Shown here piece after piece: positions 17,639 to 26,642 of a stretch of 64,000 nt of DNA; positions within the stretch are counted from its first letter, which is position 1, and each line of letters opens with the position of its first letter. Made by a program: the position numbers and the translations under genes. A model generated the notes under the pieces. The model was not told the DNA's origin. It searched no databases and worked only from the letters and a program-made list of their open reading frames with translations. Origin of the DNA: Ectothiorhodospira sp. BSL-9 (GTDB lineage: Bacteria > Pseudomonadota > Gammaproteobacteria > Ectothiorhodospirales > Ectothiorhodospiraceae); NCBI RefSeq assembly GCF_001632845.1, contig NZ_CP011994.1, positions 2,986,001 to 3,050,000 of the forward strand, given 5' to 3'.

Positions 17639-19447
17639 TTGGACGCACTGGCGCTCAACCCCTGTGTACACGCGTCGGATCACCCGGCTGCGGACGAATT
17701 CTTTTATGGCGCCTTTCGCGCGCTGCTGGGTGAAGCCCCCTATCCGTGGCAGTTCCGCCTCTTCGAACAACTCGTTGAGGGCCGCGCCCCCACTCATGTG
17801 GCCATCCCATCAGGCTGCGGGAAGAGTGCCGTGCCCGCTATCTGGTTGCTCGCCGTCAGTTTCGCGGCACTGGTTCACAAAAGCGGACCTGGTCACCACC
17901 TGTTCATCCTGCGTCACACACTGCCCCAATCCGACACCGACTGGCAGGTGGCCAGGTCAACGCTCAATGCCCTGGTCACGGCCAACCTGGCCTTTGGTTG
18001 CAACAACCCCCTCACCCCGGTACTCAAGGGTTTGCAGTCGCTGTGCCAGGAGAATTGCAACACCCCGCTAAAGTTACTGGAAGACGGCCAACCCCTGGCC
18101 GGCAAAACCTCCAGGAACGGCCCCACCATCACCTTGGTCGATGCGCCGCCGATTCATCTGGCCGCGCCGGCGCCGGTCCATGTCCTGCAGACGATTGCCC
18201 GGCAGATCGGGGTGCCCCAGGATGGCTCACTGTGTTTCTGGCCCCAGGGCTACCTCACCCGCGCCTCTGGAAAGGCTCGCGCTGAACCAGGGGCAGACGA
18301 TGCGGTGCTTGCCCTGGACAAGTCGGATCATTCGGACCATCGTCTGTCCCGAAGGCTTCACCCCAGTCGCAGCATCGTGGTGGATCCCACCCACGACGAC
18401 AACTGCGTGCGCACCATGCTGGGTTGGGCATTACAGTTCGAATCCCAGCGCAAATGGGTGCTGATATGCACCACCGATCCCGCCAAGGCGGAGGCGATTC
18501 ACAAGGGCCTCTCAGCCAGTCTCTCGCCGGGCCGGGTGCTGCGCGTGGGCAGCGAACAACGCGCTGCTGAATGCAGCGAGACCTTCGAGTCGTTCCAGGC
18601 TCAGGAATTCTTCATGGGAGCCCGCGGGCTGACCCCAGAAACCGTCTACTTGCTGTGTACGGACGATTACCGCTGGGTGGGTGATATCGATGCGGATGTG
18701 GGCATCTTCGATCACGCCAGTGAAGGCCAGCAGGCATGGCGTGCCTCCCGCGTGAACCGCTCTGCCCAGACCCGGGAGGGGGTGGTGATCCAGCTTGCCT
18801 GCCCCGAGGACGAGGCCATCGGCCAGCGCACCGGTGTGACGCGCCAGCCCATGACCACCGTACTCTGGCGCACCAGCCTGCCATTGATCCAGGATGTTTC
18901 AAGCTGGTTGAACACCTTCCCGGTTCAGCCCCGTGAGCGCTTGCAAACCACACAGGCGAACGTACACCGTTTTCTCAGGAACCACGCGCGCCAGTGTCCA
19001 CACGAGCAGGCCCTGTTGATTCCCCCCGAGTCCGCGCCCGAGTATTTGACCATGGAGAGGATATTGCGTGAACCGCATCGCCTGGAACGCGCCACCCTCA
19101 TCCTGCCCTCACACGCCGGCGGCCTGCGGGGAGGCTTCCTGGCGGCAGAGGCAGAGTATCCGGTCAGGGATCTGGCGGATGTGGACAACATTCGTGAACG
19201 CTGGATCGTTTATCGCAGCGGGCGTTTCTGGCATGGCAGGCGTTTACAGGGCATCGACAGATCCCAGCGCCATGCGCTGGGTGCCGGCCAACCTCGCCAG
19301 GCCCTTTCTGCCCTGGAAAAGAAGACGGGCCTGGAACTTGTGCACGATGTCTTCTCGGAATTCATGTTGCCGACCCACGTGGATGGCACGCCAGAAGCCT
19401 ATCAAACCTGGCTGGTCCATCCAGACATGCCAGACATGAAAGCGTGA
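17639..19447 (+). CDS. Degenerate type I-G (I-U) Cas3-like helicase without HD nuclease
   Basis: 602 residues in one uninterrupted frame. The order of segments follows the Cas3 helicase of type I-G CRISPR systems. There is a PYPWQFRLFEQL lead-in (34-45), a Walker A-like PSGCGKSAVPAIWLLA (57-72), and a strand resembling the motif Ia region (HLFILRHTLPQSD, 87-99). LVDAPPIHL (167-174) sits where DEAH is expected. A second RecA-like half follows, with TVYLLCTDDYRW (335-346) then GDIDAD at the motif V position and WRASRVNR (367-374) at motif VI. A C-terminal block (ILPSHAGGL, then VRDLADVD) resembles the I-G-type tail. Motif II is lost, motif VI is altered and no HD domain is seen, so ATPase activity is doubtful. 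No other cas gene or array is present. The assignment rests on remembered family sequences, not a search. Confidence 0.6.
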   Translation: MDALALNPCVHASDHPAADEFFYGAFRALLGEAPYPWQFRLFEQLVEGRAPTHVAIPSGCGKSAVPAIWLLAVSFAALVHKSGPGHHLFILRHTLPQSDTDWQVARSTLNALVTANLAFGCNNPLTPVLKGLQSLCQENCNTPLKLLEDGQPLAGKTSRNGPTITLVDAPPIHLAAPAPVHVLQTIARQIGVPQDGSLCFWPQGYLTRASGKARAEPGADDAVLALDKSDHSDHRLSRRLHPSRSIVVDPTHDDNCVRTMLGWALQFESQRKWVLICTTDPAKAEAIHKGLSASLSPGRVLRVGSEQRAAECSETFESFQAQEFFMGARGLTPETVYLLCTDDYRWVGDIDADVGIFDHASEGQQAWRASRVNRSAQTREGVVIQLACPEDEAIGQRTGVTRQPMTTVLWRTSLPLIQDVSSWLNTFPVQPRERLQTTQANVHRFLRNHARQCPHEQALLIPPESAPEYLTMERILREPHRLERATLILPSHAGGLRGGFLAAEAEYPVRDLADVDNIRERWIVYRSGRFWHGRRLQGIDRSQRHALGAGQPRQALSALEKKTGLELVHDVFSEFMLPTHVDGTPEAYQTWLVHPDMPDMKA

Positions 19448-19463
19448 TCCAGTCCCACCCCCA

Positions 19464-20099
19464 CTACAGCATCAACGGGGGCAGGATGCGATCCTCCTTC
19501 AGGCAGGCCAACATCTCATTGATATTGCCCTCGGGAATGAGGCCGTATAGCAGTCGCCTGACATCGTCTGCGCTCAAGGGTTGGCTGCGCTCATCGTCAT
19601 CCGGGGTGCATTCCATGACGAATCGGCGTCGTAAACGGGTCAGCCCGCAACTGCGCAAGACCGCATCACGCACTTCGGGCATGGATACGGGCTTGAGTAG
19701 AAAGTCATCCACCTTACGCCGAAACAGGCGTTGCACGAAGTGCTCGTCCGCGCCACCGGTCATGGCAACAACGCCTGGCGGCACCTTGTGCGTGCCCATA
19801 AACCATTGACGCGCCTCATCAATCAACGCAAAGCCATCATTTCCGGCCAACATGATGTCCACCAGAAGACAATCCGGCTCAAACCCCTCCTTGAGCACAT
19901 CCAGCGCCGTGGCCACGCAATCGCAGGCCACGCTCCGGATCCCCAGGCGCTTCAGGTAGTCGTTGACCTCCTGGCAGATTGCCACTTCATCGTCCACCAC
20001 CAGCACGCAGAGTTCATCGCTGGCGCGCGCGCCCAGCGGCAACGCCTGAGTGCTGTGCTCAACGACCTGCTCACGGAAACTGTGGACCTTCGACGTCAC
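19464..20099 (-). CDS. Receiver-domain protein with C-terminal helical extension
   Basis: 211 residues. After about 28 variable residues there is a receiver domain (about 29-150) with the acidic pair in LVVDDE, the phospho-acceptor Asp in CLLVDIMLAGNDG, the Thr in AMTGG and the Lys in LLKPVS. The remaining 60 residues are helical and show no known DNA-binding or enzymatic motif. Its start overlaps the stop of the next receiver gene by 4 nt, so the two are coupled. It converges with the Cas3-like gene, with only 16 nt between their stops. The output mechanism is unknown; a phosphorelay or protein-interaction role is likely. Confidence 0.87.
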   Translation of the reverse strand: MTSKVHSFREQVVEHSTQALPLGARASDELCVLVVDDEVAICQEVNDYLKRLGIRSVACDCVATALDVLKEGFEPDCLLVDIMLAGNDGFALIDEARQWFMGTHKVPPGVVAMTGGADEHFVQRLFRRKVDDFLLKPVSMPEVRDAVLRSCGLTRLRRRFVMECTPDDDERSQPLSADDVRRLLYGLIPEGNINEMLACLKEDRILPPLML

Positions 20100-20629
20100 G
20101 AACAGGCATCCTTCCCCAGCTCCACACCCAATTCGGCATCCCGCCGGCTCAATCCCTCGCGAGTCACGGCCTTGATTTTGCGCAGGGATACAGGCTTGTT
20201 CAAAAACGCCAGGGCACCCTGCCCCACGGCCTCCTCGGCCAACGCCACCGTACCGTGCCCGGTGATGACCACCACCTGCACACCGTGGAATTGCTTCCAG
20301 CGCTGGAATCTGCTGTCCTTGAGCAATTCCATGCCGTTGCCATCGGGCAAACGCAGGTCGAGAAACACAATGGAGGGAGGCGTCTCATCGTCCATGCGAC
20401 GACGCACCTCCCCAAGTTGGCAGGCGTGCCAGCAGAGAATGCCCTGCCGGGATATGGCGGAGGCCAGCTCACTTCGGATCAGTGGGTCATCCTCAACAAT
20501 CAATGCCCAGCGATCAAGCTGGGACGCCGCGGAAGACAAACAGTCGGCCTTGGGCGGGCTTTCTTCCGGCATGCAGCCCAGGAAGTCAAGCTCTTCCTCG
20601 GTCAGGATGGGGTGTCTGGATGTTGGCAT
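20096..20629 (-). CDS. Stand-alone receiver-domain response regulator
   Basis: 177 residues. About 38 N-terminal residues (including LTEEELDFLGCMPEE) precede a receiver domain with the acidic residues in LIVEDD, the phospho-acceptor Asp in IVFLDLRLPDGNG, the Thr equivalent in VITGHGT and the Lys in FLNKPVS. The pattern resembles NtrC/FixJ-type receivers, but no output domain follows. It is translationally coupled to the downstream receiver gene. A deleted copy of this gene, with its leader, survives at 4800-4910. It probably takes phosphate from the kinases encoded just upstream. Confidence 0.88.
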   Translation of the reverse strand: MPTSRHPILTEEELDFLGCMPEESPPKADCLSSAASQLDRWALIVEDDPLIRSELASAISRQGILCWHACQLGEVRRRMDDETPPSIVFLDLRLPDGNGMELLKDSRFQRWKQFHGVQVVVITGHGTVALAEEAVGQGALAFLNKPVSLRKIKAVTREGLSRRDAELGVELGKDACS

Positions 20630-20761
20630 GGTGGCTCTCGGGGGTAGTGATCACGCTCTATTTATTAGACCACTCCCCCTGGACAACCGCTCAGGAAATG
20701 GAACCATCATGGATCTAATGAATGGAAACGCCTGCGCCCAACGGGCATGGATCACGGATTT

Positions 20762-23065
20762 CTAGCCGGATCGAACATGCTTCCCCGGCGCCGGGGGAGC
20801 AGGCAGCCATTTTGTCAACATGCTGGAGAGTTCCTTGCGGGTGTAAGGCTTGGGGAGCCAGTCGTCCATGCCCGCATCGAGGTAAGCCTGGCGTTGATCC
20901 TTGGTCAGGGCCGCCGTCAGGGCGATGATTGGAACCTGGCGGTTCCTTTCATCATGAAGGCGTATTTTCTGGGTGGCCCGAATGCCATCCATCACGGGCA
21001 TCTGGCAATCCATCAGCACCAGGTCGATATCCGCCAGTCCCGGCTGTTCGCAGTATGCCACTGCCTCGGCACCGTCACAGAGCAGCTCCACCCGGCAGCC
21101 CAGCCGCTCCAGGGTTTCCCCCAGCAACTCGCGCACGTCATCGTTATCCTCCACCACCAGGATCCGCGGTGCACGCTGCGCAGTACCAGCAGAGCCCTTT
21201 TCCAGCGACGACCTCCCGCTCGCTGCTTCCTTGAGCAGCAGTGGTGGCAAGGCATTGAAGCTTCCGGTGGCGTCTCCGTCTTCAAGATCGGCGGGCGGTA
21301 ACCACAATCGAAACCATACCCGCGTGCCCATGCCCGGTTCACTCTCCACGCCCATGTCGCCGCCCATGGTGCGCACCAGGCTCTGCACGATCGGCAAACC
21401 CAGACCCGTTCCTCCCGCACGGGCCATACCCACGTTGGGGGCCTGAAAGAACGGCTCAAACAGCCGTTCCTTCACTGCTTCATCCATGCCGATCCCGGTG
21501 TCGCTCACCTGGAACCGCAGCGGGAGCCTGCCTGACTCCAGCGATCGGGAGGCAGGGCGCTCCCGGCTCACACGCACGGTAATCCGCCCACCCTCGGTGA
21601 ACTTGATGGCATTGCCCACCAGGTTCCATAACATCTGGCGCACCCTGAGCGGGTCCACCATCACACCCGCGGGCAGATCATCCGCCAGGACCACTGACAA
21701 GGTGTTCCCCCGGTCTCGTGCCGAGGGCTCCAATAATTGCAGGCTATCCCGCACCAGGCGGTGCAGCGCTGCCGGCTCAGGATGGATGCGCACCCGACCG
21801 GCCTCGATCTCGCTGAAATCCAGAATATCATTGATGATCCCGCGCAAGGCCTCCCCGGATTTGAGCAGCGATCGGGCATGGCGTTGCTGATGCGGGTCGA
21901 GCGGCGAGTCCAGCAGCATTTCGGCCACGCCCATCATGGCGGTGATGGGGGTACGAATCTCGTGGCTGACCGTGGCCAGAAAGCGGGATTTAGCCTCGCT
22001 GGCGGTACTGGCCTTCATGGCCAGCTCCTTGGCCTGGTCGCGGGAGTGGATCAACGCCCGCTGGGCGCGGCGAATCTGCCGCTGCTGGCGCCGACGAATC
22101 TCGGCATTGGCAAACATGTCCGCCATGGTGCGCAGGATGGCAACATCCACGCTACCCCACCCACGGTGCGCCCGGACGGCATCGAAACCCACGAACCCCT
22201 GGCATTGCTCATCTCCCATGATGGGAATGGTGATGTTGCTCTTGATGCCCTGGGGGCCCAGTATCTGGCGCAGTGGGTCATCCTCACTCAAGGCCTGCAC
22301 ATCCGGCACGTTGTAGACCTCACCGGCACTATGAGCCTCTACCCAGGCCTCCAGCCCCTGCAATGGCGTTTGCTGCAGGTTGTCCATCTCGCTGGTGACC
22401 CCTTCGGCGCACCATTCGTGGGTATTGCTGGCGGTGTAGGCCTCCAGATCATAGGTGAACAAAAACGCCCGATCCGCCCTCACCAGGCGGCCAATCCTCT
22501 CCAGTCCCTCGGTGATCAACGGATCCAGCTGGGATTCCCGGGCATTCATGAAGCGCAGCGAAAAATGCGTCAGCAGCCGTTCGAAATGCCCCCACCGCTC
22601 CAGCTCCTGGTTTTGCACGCAGGCCTGGCAGGATTGCGCCAGCTTGTCGGCCACGGCGCGGAATGACTCACAAAAGGAACCAGAAAGCGGCTCCCCGGCC
22701 ACGAGCAGCACCAGCAGCCCGTAACCGGGCAACTTGAACACGTGAAAAGAGTACTTGCCTCGGGTAAACACCGCCATGCCGTCGCCACCCGGTTGTTCCA
22801 GGTGCTGCCACAGCAAGCGCGGCGGATGCGCCACCAGAAAGCCGGCCAGCAGTCCATCGCGCATCATGCGCATCGGCACCGAGCGGGCTATCGACCAGGG
22901 TTGGTCGGGCTCATCCTGCTCGCGGTGGATCACCACTGCCCCCAGACTATTGGTCATCCGCACCATGCTGGAGAGCGCTTCTCCCAGCATGGAATCCAGG
23001 TCCAGGCTGCGACCCACCGACAGGGAGATCTGCAGCAGCACCTGGGTTTCAACGGCCAGGTTCAC
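20762..23065 (-). CDS. Hybrid sensor histidine kinase (GAF-HisKA-HATPase-REC)
   Basis: 767 residues from a GTG at 23065 that overlaps the TGA of the FIST gene (GTGA); the longer upstream frame is the shadow of that gene. There are no membrane segments, so it is cytoplasmic. The N-terminal half contains GAF-like sensing regions (one with RADRAFLFTYDLEAY, another ending IPIMGDEQCQGFVGFD). Then come the H-box FLATVSHEIRTPITAMMG, the ATPase motifs LVGNAIKFTEGG, DTGIGMDE and GGTGLGLPIV, and a C-terminal receiver with LVLMDCQMPVMDG. It is a clear paralogue of the broken kinase at 13533-15882. Coupling to the FIST gene suggests that the two sense together. Confidence 0.92.
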   Translation of the reverse strand: MNLAVETQVLLQISLSVGRSLDLDSMLGEALSSMVRMTNSLGAVVIHREQDEPDQPWSIARSVPMRMMRDGLLAGFLVAHPPRLLWQHLEQPGGDGMAVFTRGKYSFHVFKLPGYGLLVLLVAGEPLSGSFCESFRAVADKLAQSCQACVQNQELERWGHFERLLTHFSLRFMNARESQLDPLITEGLERIGRLVRADRAFLFTYDLEAYTASNTHEWCAEGVTSEMDNLQQTPLQGLEAWVEAHSAGEVYNVPDVQALSEDDPLRQILGPQGIKSNITIPIMGDEQCQGFVGFDAVRAHRGWGSVDVAILRTMADMFANAEIRRRQQRQIRRAQRALIHSRDQAKELAMKASTASEAKSRFLATVSHEIRTPITAMMGVAEMLLDSPLDPHQQRHARSLLKSGEALRGIINDILDFSEIEAGRVRIHPEPAALHRLVRDSLQLLEPSARDRGNTLSVVLADDLPAGVMVDPLRVRQMLWNLVGNAIKFTEGGRITVRVSRERPASRSLESGRLPLRFQVSDTGIGMDEAVKERLFEPFFQAPNVGMARAGGTGLGLPIVQSLVRTMGGDMGVESEPGMGTRVWFRLWLPPADLEDGDATGSFNALPPLLLKEAASGRSSLEKGSAGTAQRAPRILVVEDNDDVRELLGETLERLGCRVELLCDGAEAVAYCEQPGLADIDLVLMDCQMPVMDGIRATQKIRLHDERNRQVPIIALTAALTKDQRQAYLDAGMDDWLPKPYTRKELSSMLTKWLPAPPAPGKHVRSG

Positions 23066-24210
23066 GGCACAGCCCCTGCCTCGGCCCCAGCGAACAGACC
23101 CATGACGACCGACTTGTTGTAGAACTCCAGGCACTCCAGACCACAGTTGGCGATTTCTCCCACCGACAACATCCCCACCAGCGGATAGTCCCGGGTCAGT
23201 ACACGCAATTCCGCGGCGAATCCTTCGTCCATGAACAGGGCCCTGGAAATGCAGTCGCACACCACCCCAAAGTCCGGCGGCATGGGGCCAGGATAGCCCG
23301 CCTGAGCCTGCGATACTGCCCAATCCGCTGCCTTGACCAGATCCCCCGGCACACCGTGCAACAACTCGACGAACATCCCCTCGGGCACATCCGCCACGCA
23401 GGTCAGCGCACCCAGTGCATCCACCGACAACGGGTCACGCACCACCCGCTCGCCACGCAATCGACACATGCCCAGGGGATAGGCGCGCGCCATCTCGACG
23501 AAGTTTTCCTTCGTGATGCGCAGCCCCGAATGGGCCTCAATCAACTCGGCATACACCTCGAACGCCGGGCGGCTGTTCAGGCTCAGTAATCGATTCTGCT
23601 CGGCCCGGGACACCTTCACCGGTTCCGATACGGGCAACCAGCCATGGGCCACACCGATTCCCGCAGGCATGCTCAGCCGGGCCACTACGGCGGCATCCTG
23701 AACCACCCCGCCTGACGTCAGGATGCAGGCACGCCCCGAACCGTCCAGCGCCCCGGCGCCAGCGCCCAGGTAATTGCAATCCAGCCCCACCTGGTCGAAC
23801 AGTGCCGACACCAGATCCGCGATGCGGGTGGAAAAGGCGTCCACAAAGGTGATCAGGGTACATTTGCCGGGACCCTGCGCATCACATGCCAGCTCCGCCG
23901 ACAGCGTATCCATACGGGTCACGGGCTGGCTCAACCCGGTCATCGTGTTGATCATGGGTGCCACCGGTAGGCCGACGACAATGGCCCCCTTGGAGAGCAG
24001 TTCACCATCGGCGATCAGTTTCGGGAACAGGCCGCCAAACAGCGGCAACGTCTGCCGGGTGAGCAGTGCATCCAGGCCGGGAATGTCCACATGATCCTCA
24101 ACGCAGGAGAGGATCATCAAGCCGCGCACCCCGGGCGCCCGGCTGGCCCTCTCCAGGGTGGCGGCCAGCCCTTCCAGGCTGCCCGTACGGTCAAGCCATA
24201 TCGACGGCAT
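23062..24210 (-). CDS. FIST-domain sensory protein (FIST N and C domains)
   Basis: About 382 residues from MPSIWLDR; five extra codons are open upstream. It has the FIST N layout (gGLFPKLIADGE, then GAIVVGLP) followed by FIST C (GMCRLRGERVVRDPLSVD, and a closing segment with GMLSVGEIAN and EFYNKSVVMGLF). Family knowledge: FIST domains are predicted intracellular small-molecule sensors found beside or fused to signalling enzymes. The gene overlaps the membrane kinase upstream by about 20 nt and the hybrid kinase downstream by GTGA, making one kinase-FIST-kinase operon. The ligand is unknown. Confidence 0.9.
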   Translation of the reverse strand: MPSIWLDRTGSLEGLAATLERASRAPGVRGLMILSCVEDHVDIPGLDALLTRQTLPLFGGLFPKLIADGELLSKGAIVVGLPVAPMINTMTGLSQPVTRMDTLSAELACDAQGPGKCTLITFVDAFSTRIADLVSALFDQVGLDCNYLGAGAGALDGSGRACILTSGGVVQDAAVVARLSMPAGIGVAHGWLPVSEPVKVSRAEQNRLLSLNSRPAFEVYAELIEAHSGLRITKENFVEMARAYPLGMCRLRGERVVRDPLSVDALGALTCVADVPEGMFVELLHGVPGDLVKAADWAVSQAQAGYPGPMPPDFGVVCDCISRALFMDEGFAAELRVLTRDYPLVGMLSVGEIANCGLECLEFYNKSVVMGLFAGAEAGAVP

Positions 24211-26245
24211 GTGCCTGTACCTCAACGGCTGGCATCACAAAGGAAAACACCGCACCGCCTGCCTCGTTCCAGCAGTCGATCCGTCCCCCCATGTCACGCA
24301 TGATGCCGTAACTGATGGATAAACCCAGGCCGGTGCCCTGCCCCACCGGCTTGGTGGTGAAAAATGGCTCGAAGAGATGCTCCATCGCATGTCGAGGGAT
24401 GCCCCCGCCATTATCGGACACCTGCATCACCGCCTGTCGAACACCCTTTTCCACTCGCACAAAGGTACGAATCCGCAAACACGCACGGTAATCCGGGTCC
24501 CCTTCGCTGTCGGCCCGGGACACCTGAGTGCGCAGCGCGTCGCGGGCGTTGCTTACACAGTTCAGTAATACCTGCTCCAGGGGCTGCAGTCGACCAAACA
24601 CCACGGCAGGTGGCGAAGCGTGCTCCACCTCCACCTGAACACCGCTCACCGCCAACTGCTGGCCCATGAGGGACAGCACACCATCCACCACTTCCGAGAG
24701 CGTGACGGCATGATCGTCCTCTTCCGCACGCCGGCCAAACACGCGCATGTGGTCGATGATGTCGGCGGCTCGGCGCGCCTGATCGGTGACTCGCCGCAGG
24801 CGGGCCTTGACGTACTCGACGGTCTCTGGAGTCCCTCCTTCCTCTTCCAGGGCCTCATGGGCATTATCCGCCGCCAACTGGATCACCTGCAGGGGCTGGT
24901 TCAATTCATGCGCCACACCGGTGGTCATCTCGCCGAGGGTGGCCATCTTGGCCGCTTGCACCAATTGCGTCTGGCTATACTTGCTCTCACTGATATCCAT
25001 CATCAGTGCCACCACCTCCGGCGTTTCGTCCTCGCGCGCCTCGAGCAGCGTCATGCTCATGTAAATCCATCGATGACGCTCCGGGGAGTCGAGCAAGCGC
25101 AGTTCCATGCTCACATGCCCACGCTGGGCCAGAGTCACCATCATGGAAGACAACCTCTGTGCATCCAGGTCGTGCAAACGGTCCAGCAGCGCCTCCGATG
25201 AGGGAATGCTCTTCATACCGGTGATCTGCTCCACCGCACCGTTGGTGAAGGTGGTCTGGATGCCGCCATCACTCAGCAACTGACCGCACCAGATGGCGAT
25301 GGGAGATCGATACACCAGACGCTCCAGTCGCTGCGTCTGACGCTCCAACTGCTCCCGCTCCACCTTCAGTTTGTGACTCAGACTGACCAGCGCCAGATTG
25401 AGGGCGTCTGGCTCTATCACGCGGCCAGGAATCCTGGGCATGTCAAAAGACTCACGGTTCTTCAGGGCCGCCTCGGCCGTCTCCCTCAAAGGGCGACTGA
25501 AAAGGGCACTCGCGGCAAAGGACAGGAGCAGGCTGACTGCCAACAGGGCCAACGCCGCAACCAGATAAGGCATCAACCGCGCAGCCGGCCATTGGGCAAG
25601 ATCCGGTAGCGGATTGAGATGAAGGTGCATGGTGAGGAAGAGCAAGGGAGGGAGCAGCGTGGCCAGCACCAAGCCGTTGAGAAGGACGGCACGGAAACCG
25701 TAGATACGCGGCGTGAGCGCAGAGCGGATGGCAGAGCGATTGCTCACCAACATCAGCACAACCAGACCGACCGCCGATGCAAAGAGCACCCCGCCAAGGG
25801 CCTGCTTGAACAGCACCACTGCGGCCGTGATCAGGTCCAGTCTTGGATCAGCCTGAACAAGCAACCACCACAGCGGCACGCCCAGCAAGGCCCAGAAAGC
25901 GAACACCGCCAGGGGCAGCTCCACCCGTCGCCGCGAGACAAGCCACGCCACGCACAGCAGTTCCAGCAACAGAATGGGCGGGGCCAGCCAGGTGTTCCAG
26001 AGCCAAAGGGTGGGCAGGCTGGCCAGGGTCAGCCCCACAACGGCATGGGGCAGACCGAACAGAACGAACAGCAAAAGCCCCACCGAGAGGCCGGGTAGCA
26101 GATGCAGATGGAGATCGCCCACGGGCAGGTAGAGCAGCTCCGCCGTCAGGCTGTTGACCAGCAGCGCTGCCGCACCCACACCCAGGCATATCACCCAGCG
26201 CTGCCAGGAGGGAGCCTCCACCCCTAACTTGAACATCCGTACCAC
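24191..26245 (-). CDS. Membrane sensor histidine kinase (multi-TM, HAMP-like, PAS, HisKA, HATPase)
   Basis: 684 residues. The N-terminal about 250 residues form roughly eight hydrophobic helices of MASE-like character. A HAMP-like linker and a coiled coil ([15 protein letters not shown]) follow. Next is a PAS domain (about 310-430, ending [11 protein letters not shown]), then an H-box of the NtrB/PrrB-like class ([14 protein letters not shown]). The ATPase has [25 protein letters not shown] and [12 protein letters not shown]. All catalytic motifs are intact. It is the first large gene of the FIST operon and has no receiver of its own, so the receivers at 19464-20629 are plausible partners. 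Confidence 0.93.
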   Translation of the reverse strand: MVRMFKLGVEAPSWQRWVICLGVGAAALLVNSLTAELLYLPVGDLHLHLLPGLSVGLLLFVLFGLPHAVVGLTLASLPTLWLWNTWLAPPILLLELLCVAWLVSRRRVELPLAVFAFWALLGVPLWWLLVQADPRLDLITAAVVLFKQALGGVLFASAVGLVVLMLVSNRSAIRSALTPRIYGFRAVLLNGLVLATLLPPLLFLTMHLHLNPLPDLAQWPAARLMPYLVAALALLAVSLLLSFAASALFSRPLRETAEAALKNRESFDMPRIPGRVIEPDALNLALVSLSHKLKVEREQLERQTQRLERLVYRSPIAIWCGQLLSDGGIQTTFTNGAVEQITGMKSIPSSEALLDRLHDLDAQRLSSMMVTLAQRGHVSMELRLLDSPERHRWIYMSMTLLEAREDETPEVVALMMDISESKYSQTQLVQAAKMATLGEMTTGVAHELNQPLQVIQLAADNAHEALEEEGGTPETVEYVKARLRRVTDQARRAADIIDHMRVFGRRAEEDDHAVTLSEVVDGVLSLMGQQLAVSGVQVEVEHASPPAVVFGRLQPLEQVLLNCVSNARDALRTQVSRADSEGDPDYRACLRIRTFVRVEKGVRQAVMQVSDNGGGIPRHAMEHLFEPFFTTKPVGQGTGLGLSISYGIMRDMGGRIDCWNEAGGAVFSFVMPAVEVQAHAVDMA

Positions 26246-26326
26246 TCACCCCGCATCCTGGACCTGTTGCTCGAGCTTCGCTGGCCCGGGTCATACTGCA
26301 AGAGAACCCCGGGGATAACCCTCAGG

Positions 26327-26428
26327 TCAGGACGGCTCGCCCACATGCAGCATGGCAGCGAACACAAAACCCACGGAGCAACCCACGACCAGACCACCCA
26401 TGGCAGCCAACATATACCCGATTTCCAT
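26327..26428 (-). CDS. 33-residue hydrophobic membrane peptide
   Basis: A short frame encodes MEIGYMLAAMGGLVVGCSVG followed by FVFAAMLHVGEPS and a TGA stop. It is one glycine-rich membrane helix with a short polar tail. An AGGGGG ribosome-binding site lies 7 nt before the ATG. It sits about 80 nt upstream of the membrane kinase in the same direction. The composition resembles small membrane regulators or CydX-like micropeptides, but no family is recognised. Confidence 0.55.
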   Translation of the reverse strand: MEIGYMLAAMGGLVVGCSVGFVFAAMLHVGEPS

Positions 26429-26642
26429 GGACTTTCCCCCTCATCATCTAAGGTAAACACACAGCGCCAAAGCGCCTTCACCTCAGAGACTATAAGCCCA
26501 TGGGCAGATACCGCCCACACGGAAAAGAACCATTCTGGAGGTATTCTACAGGCACGGGCACACGGCACTCCATAGCAAGAGGGCACAATGCGGCTGTCTG
26601 AACCCCGGTGTGATGGGGGTCTATCCGCGGGGCATGGGGGTG

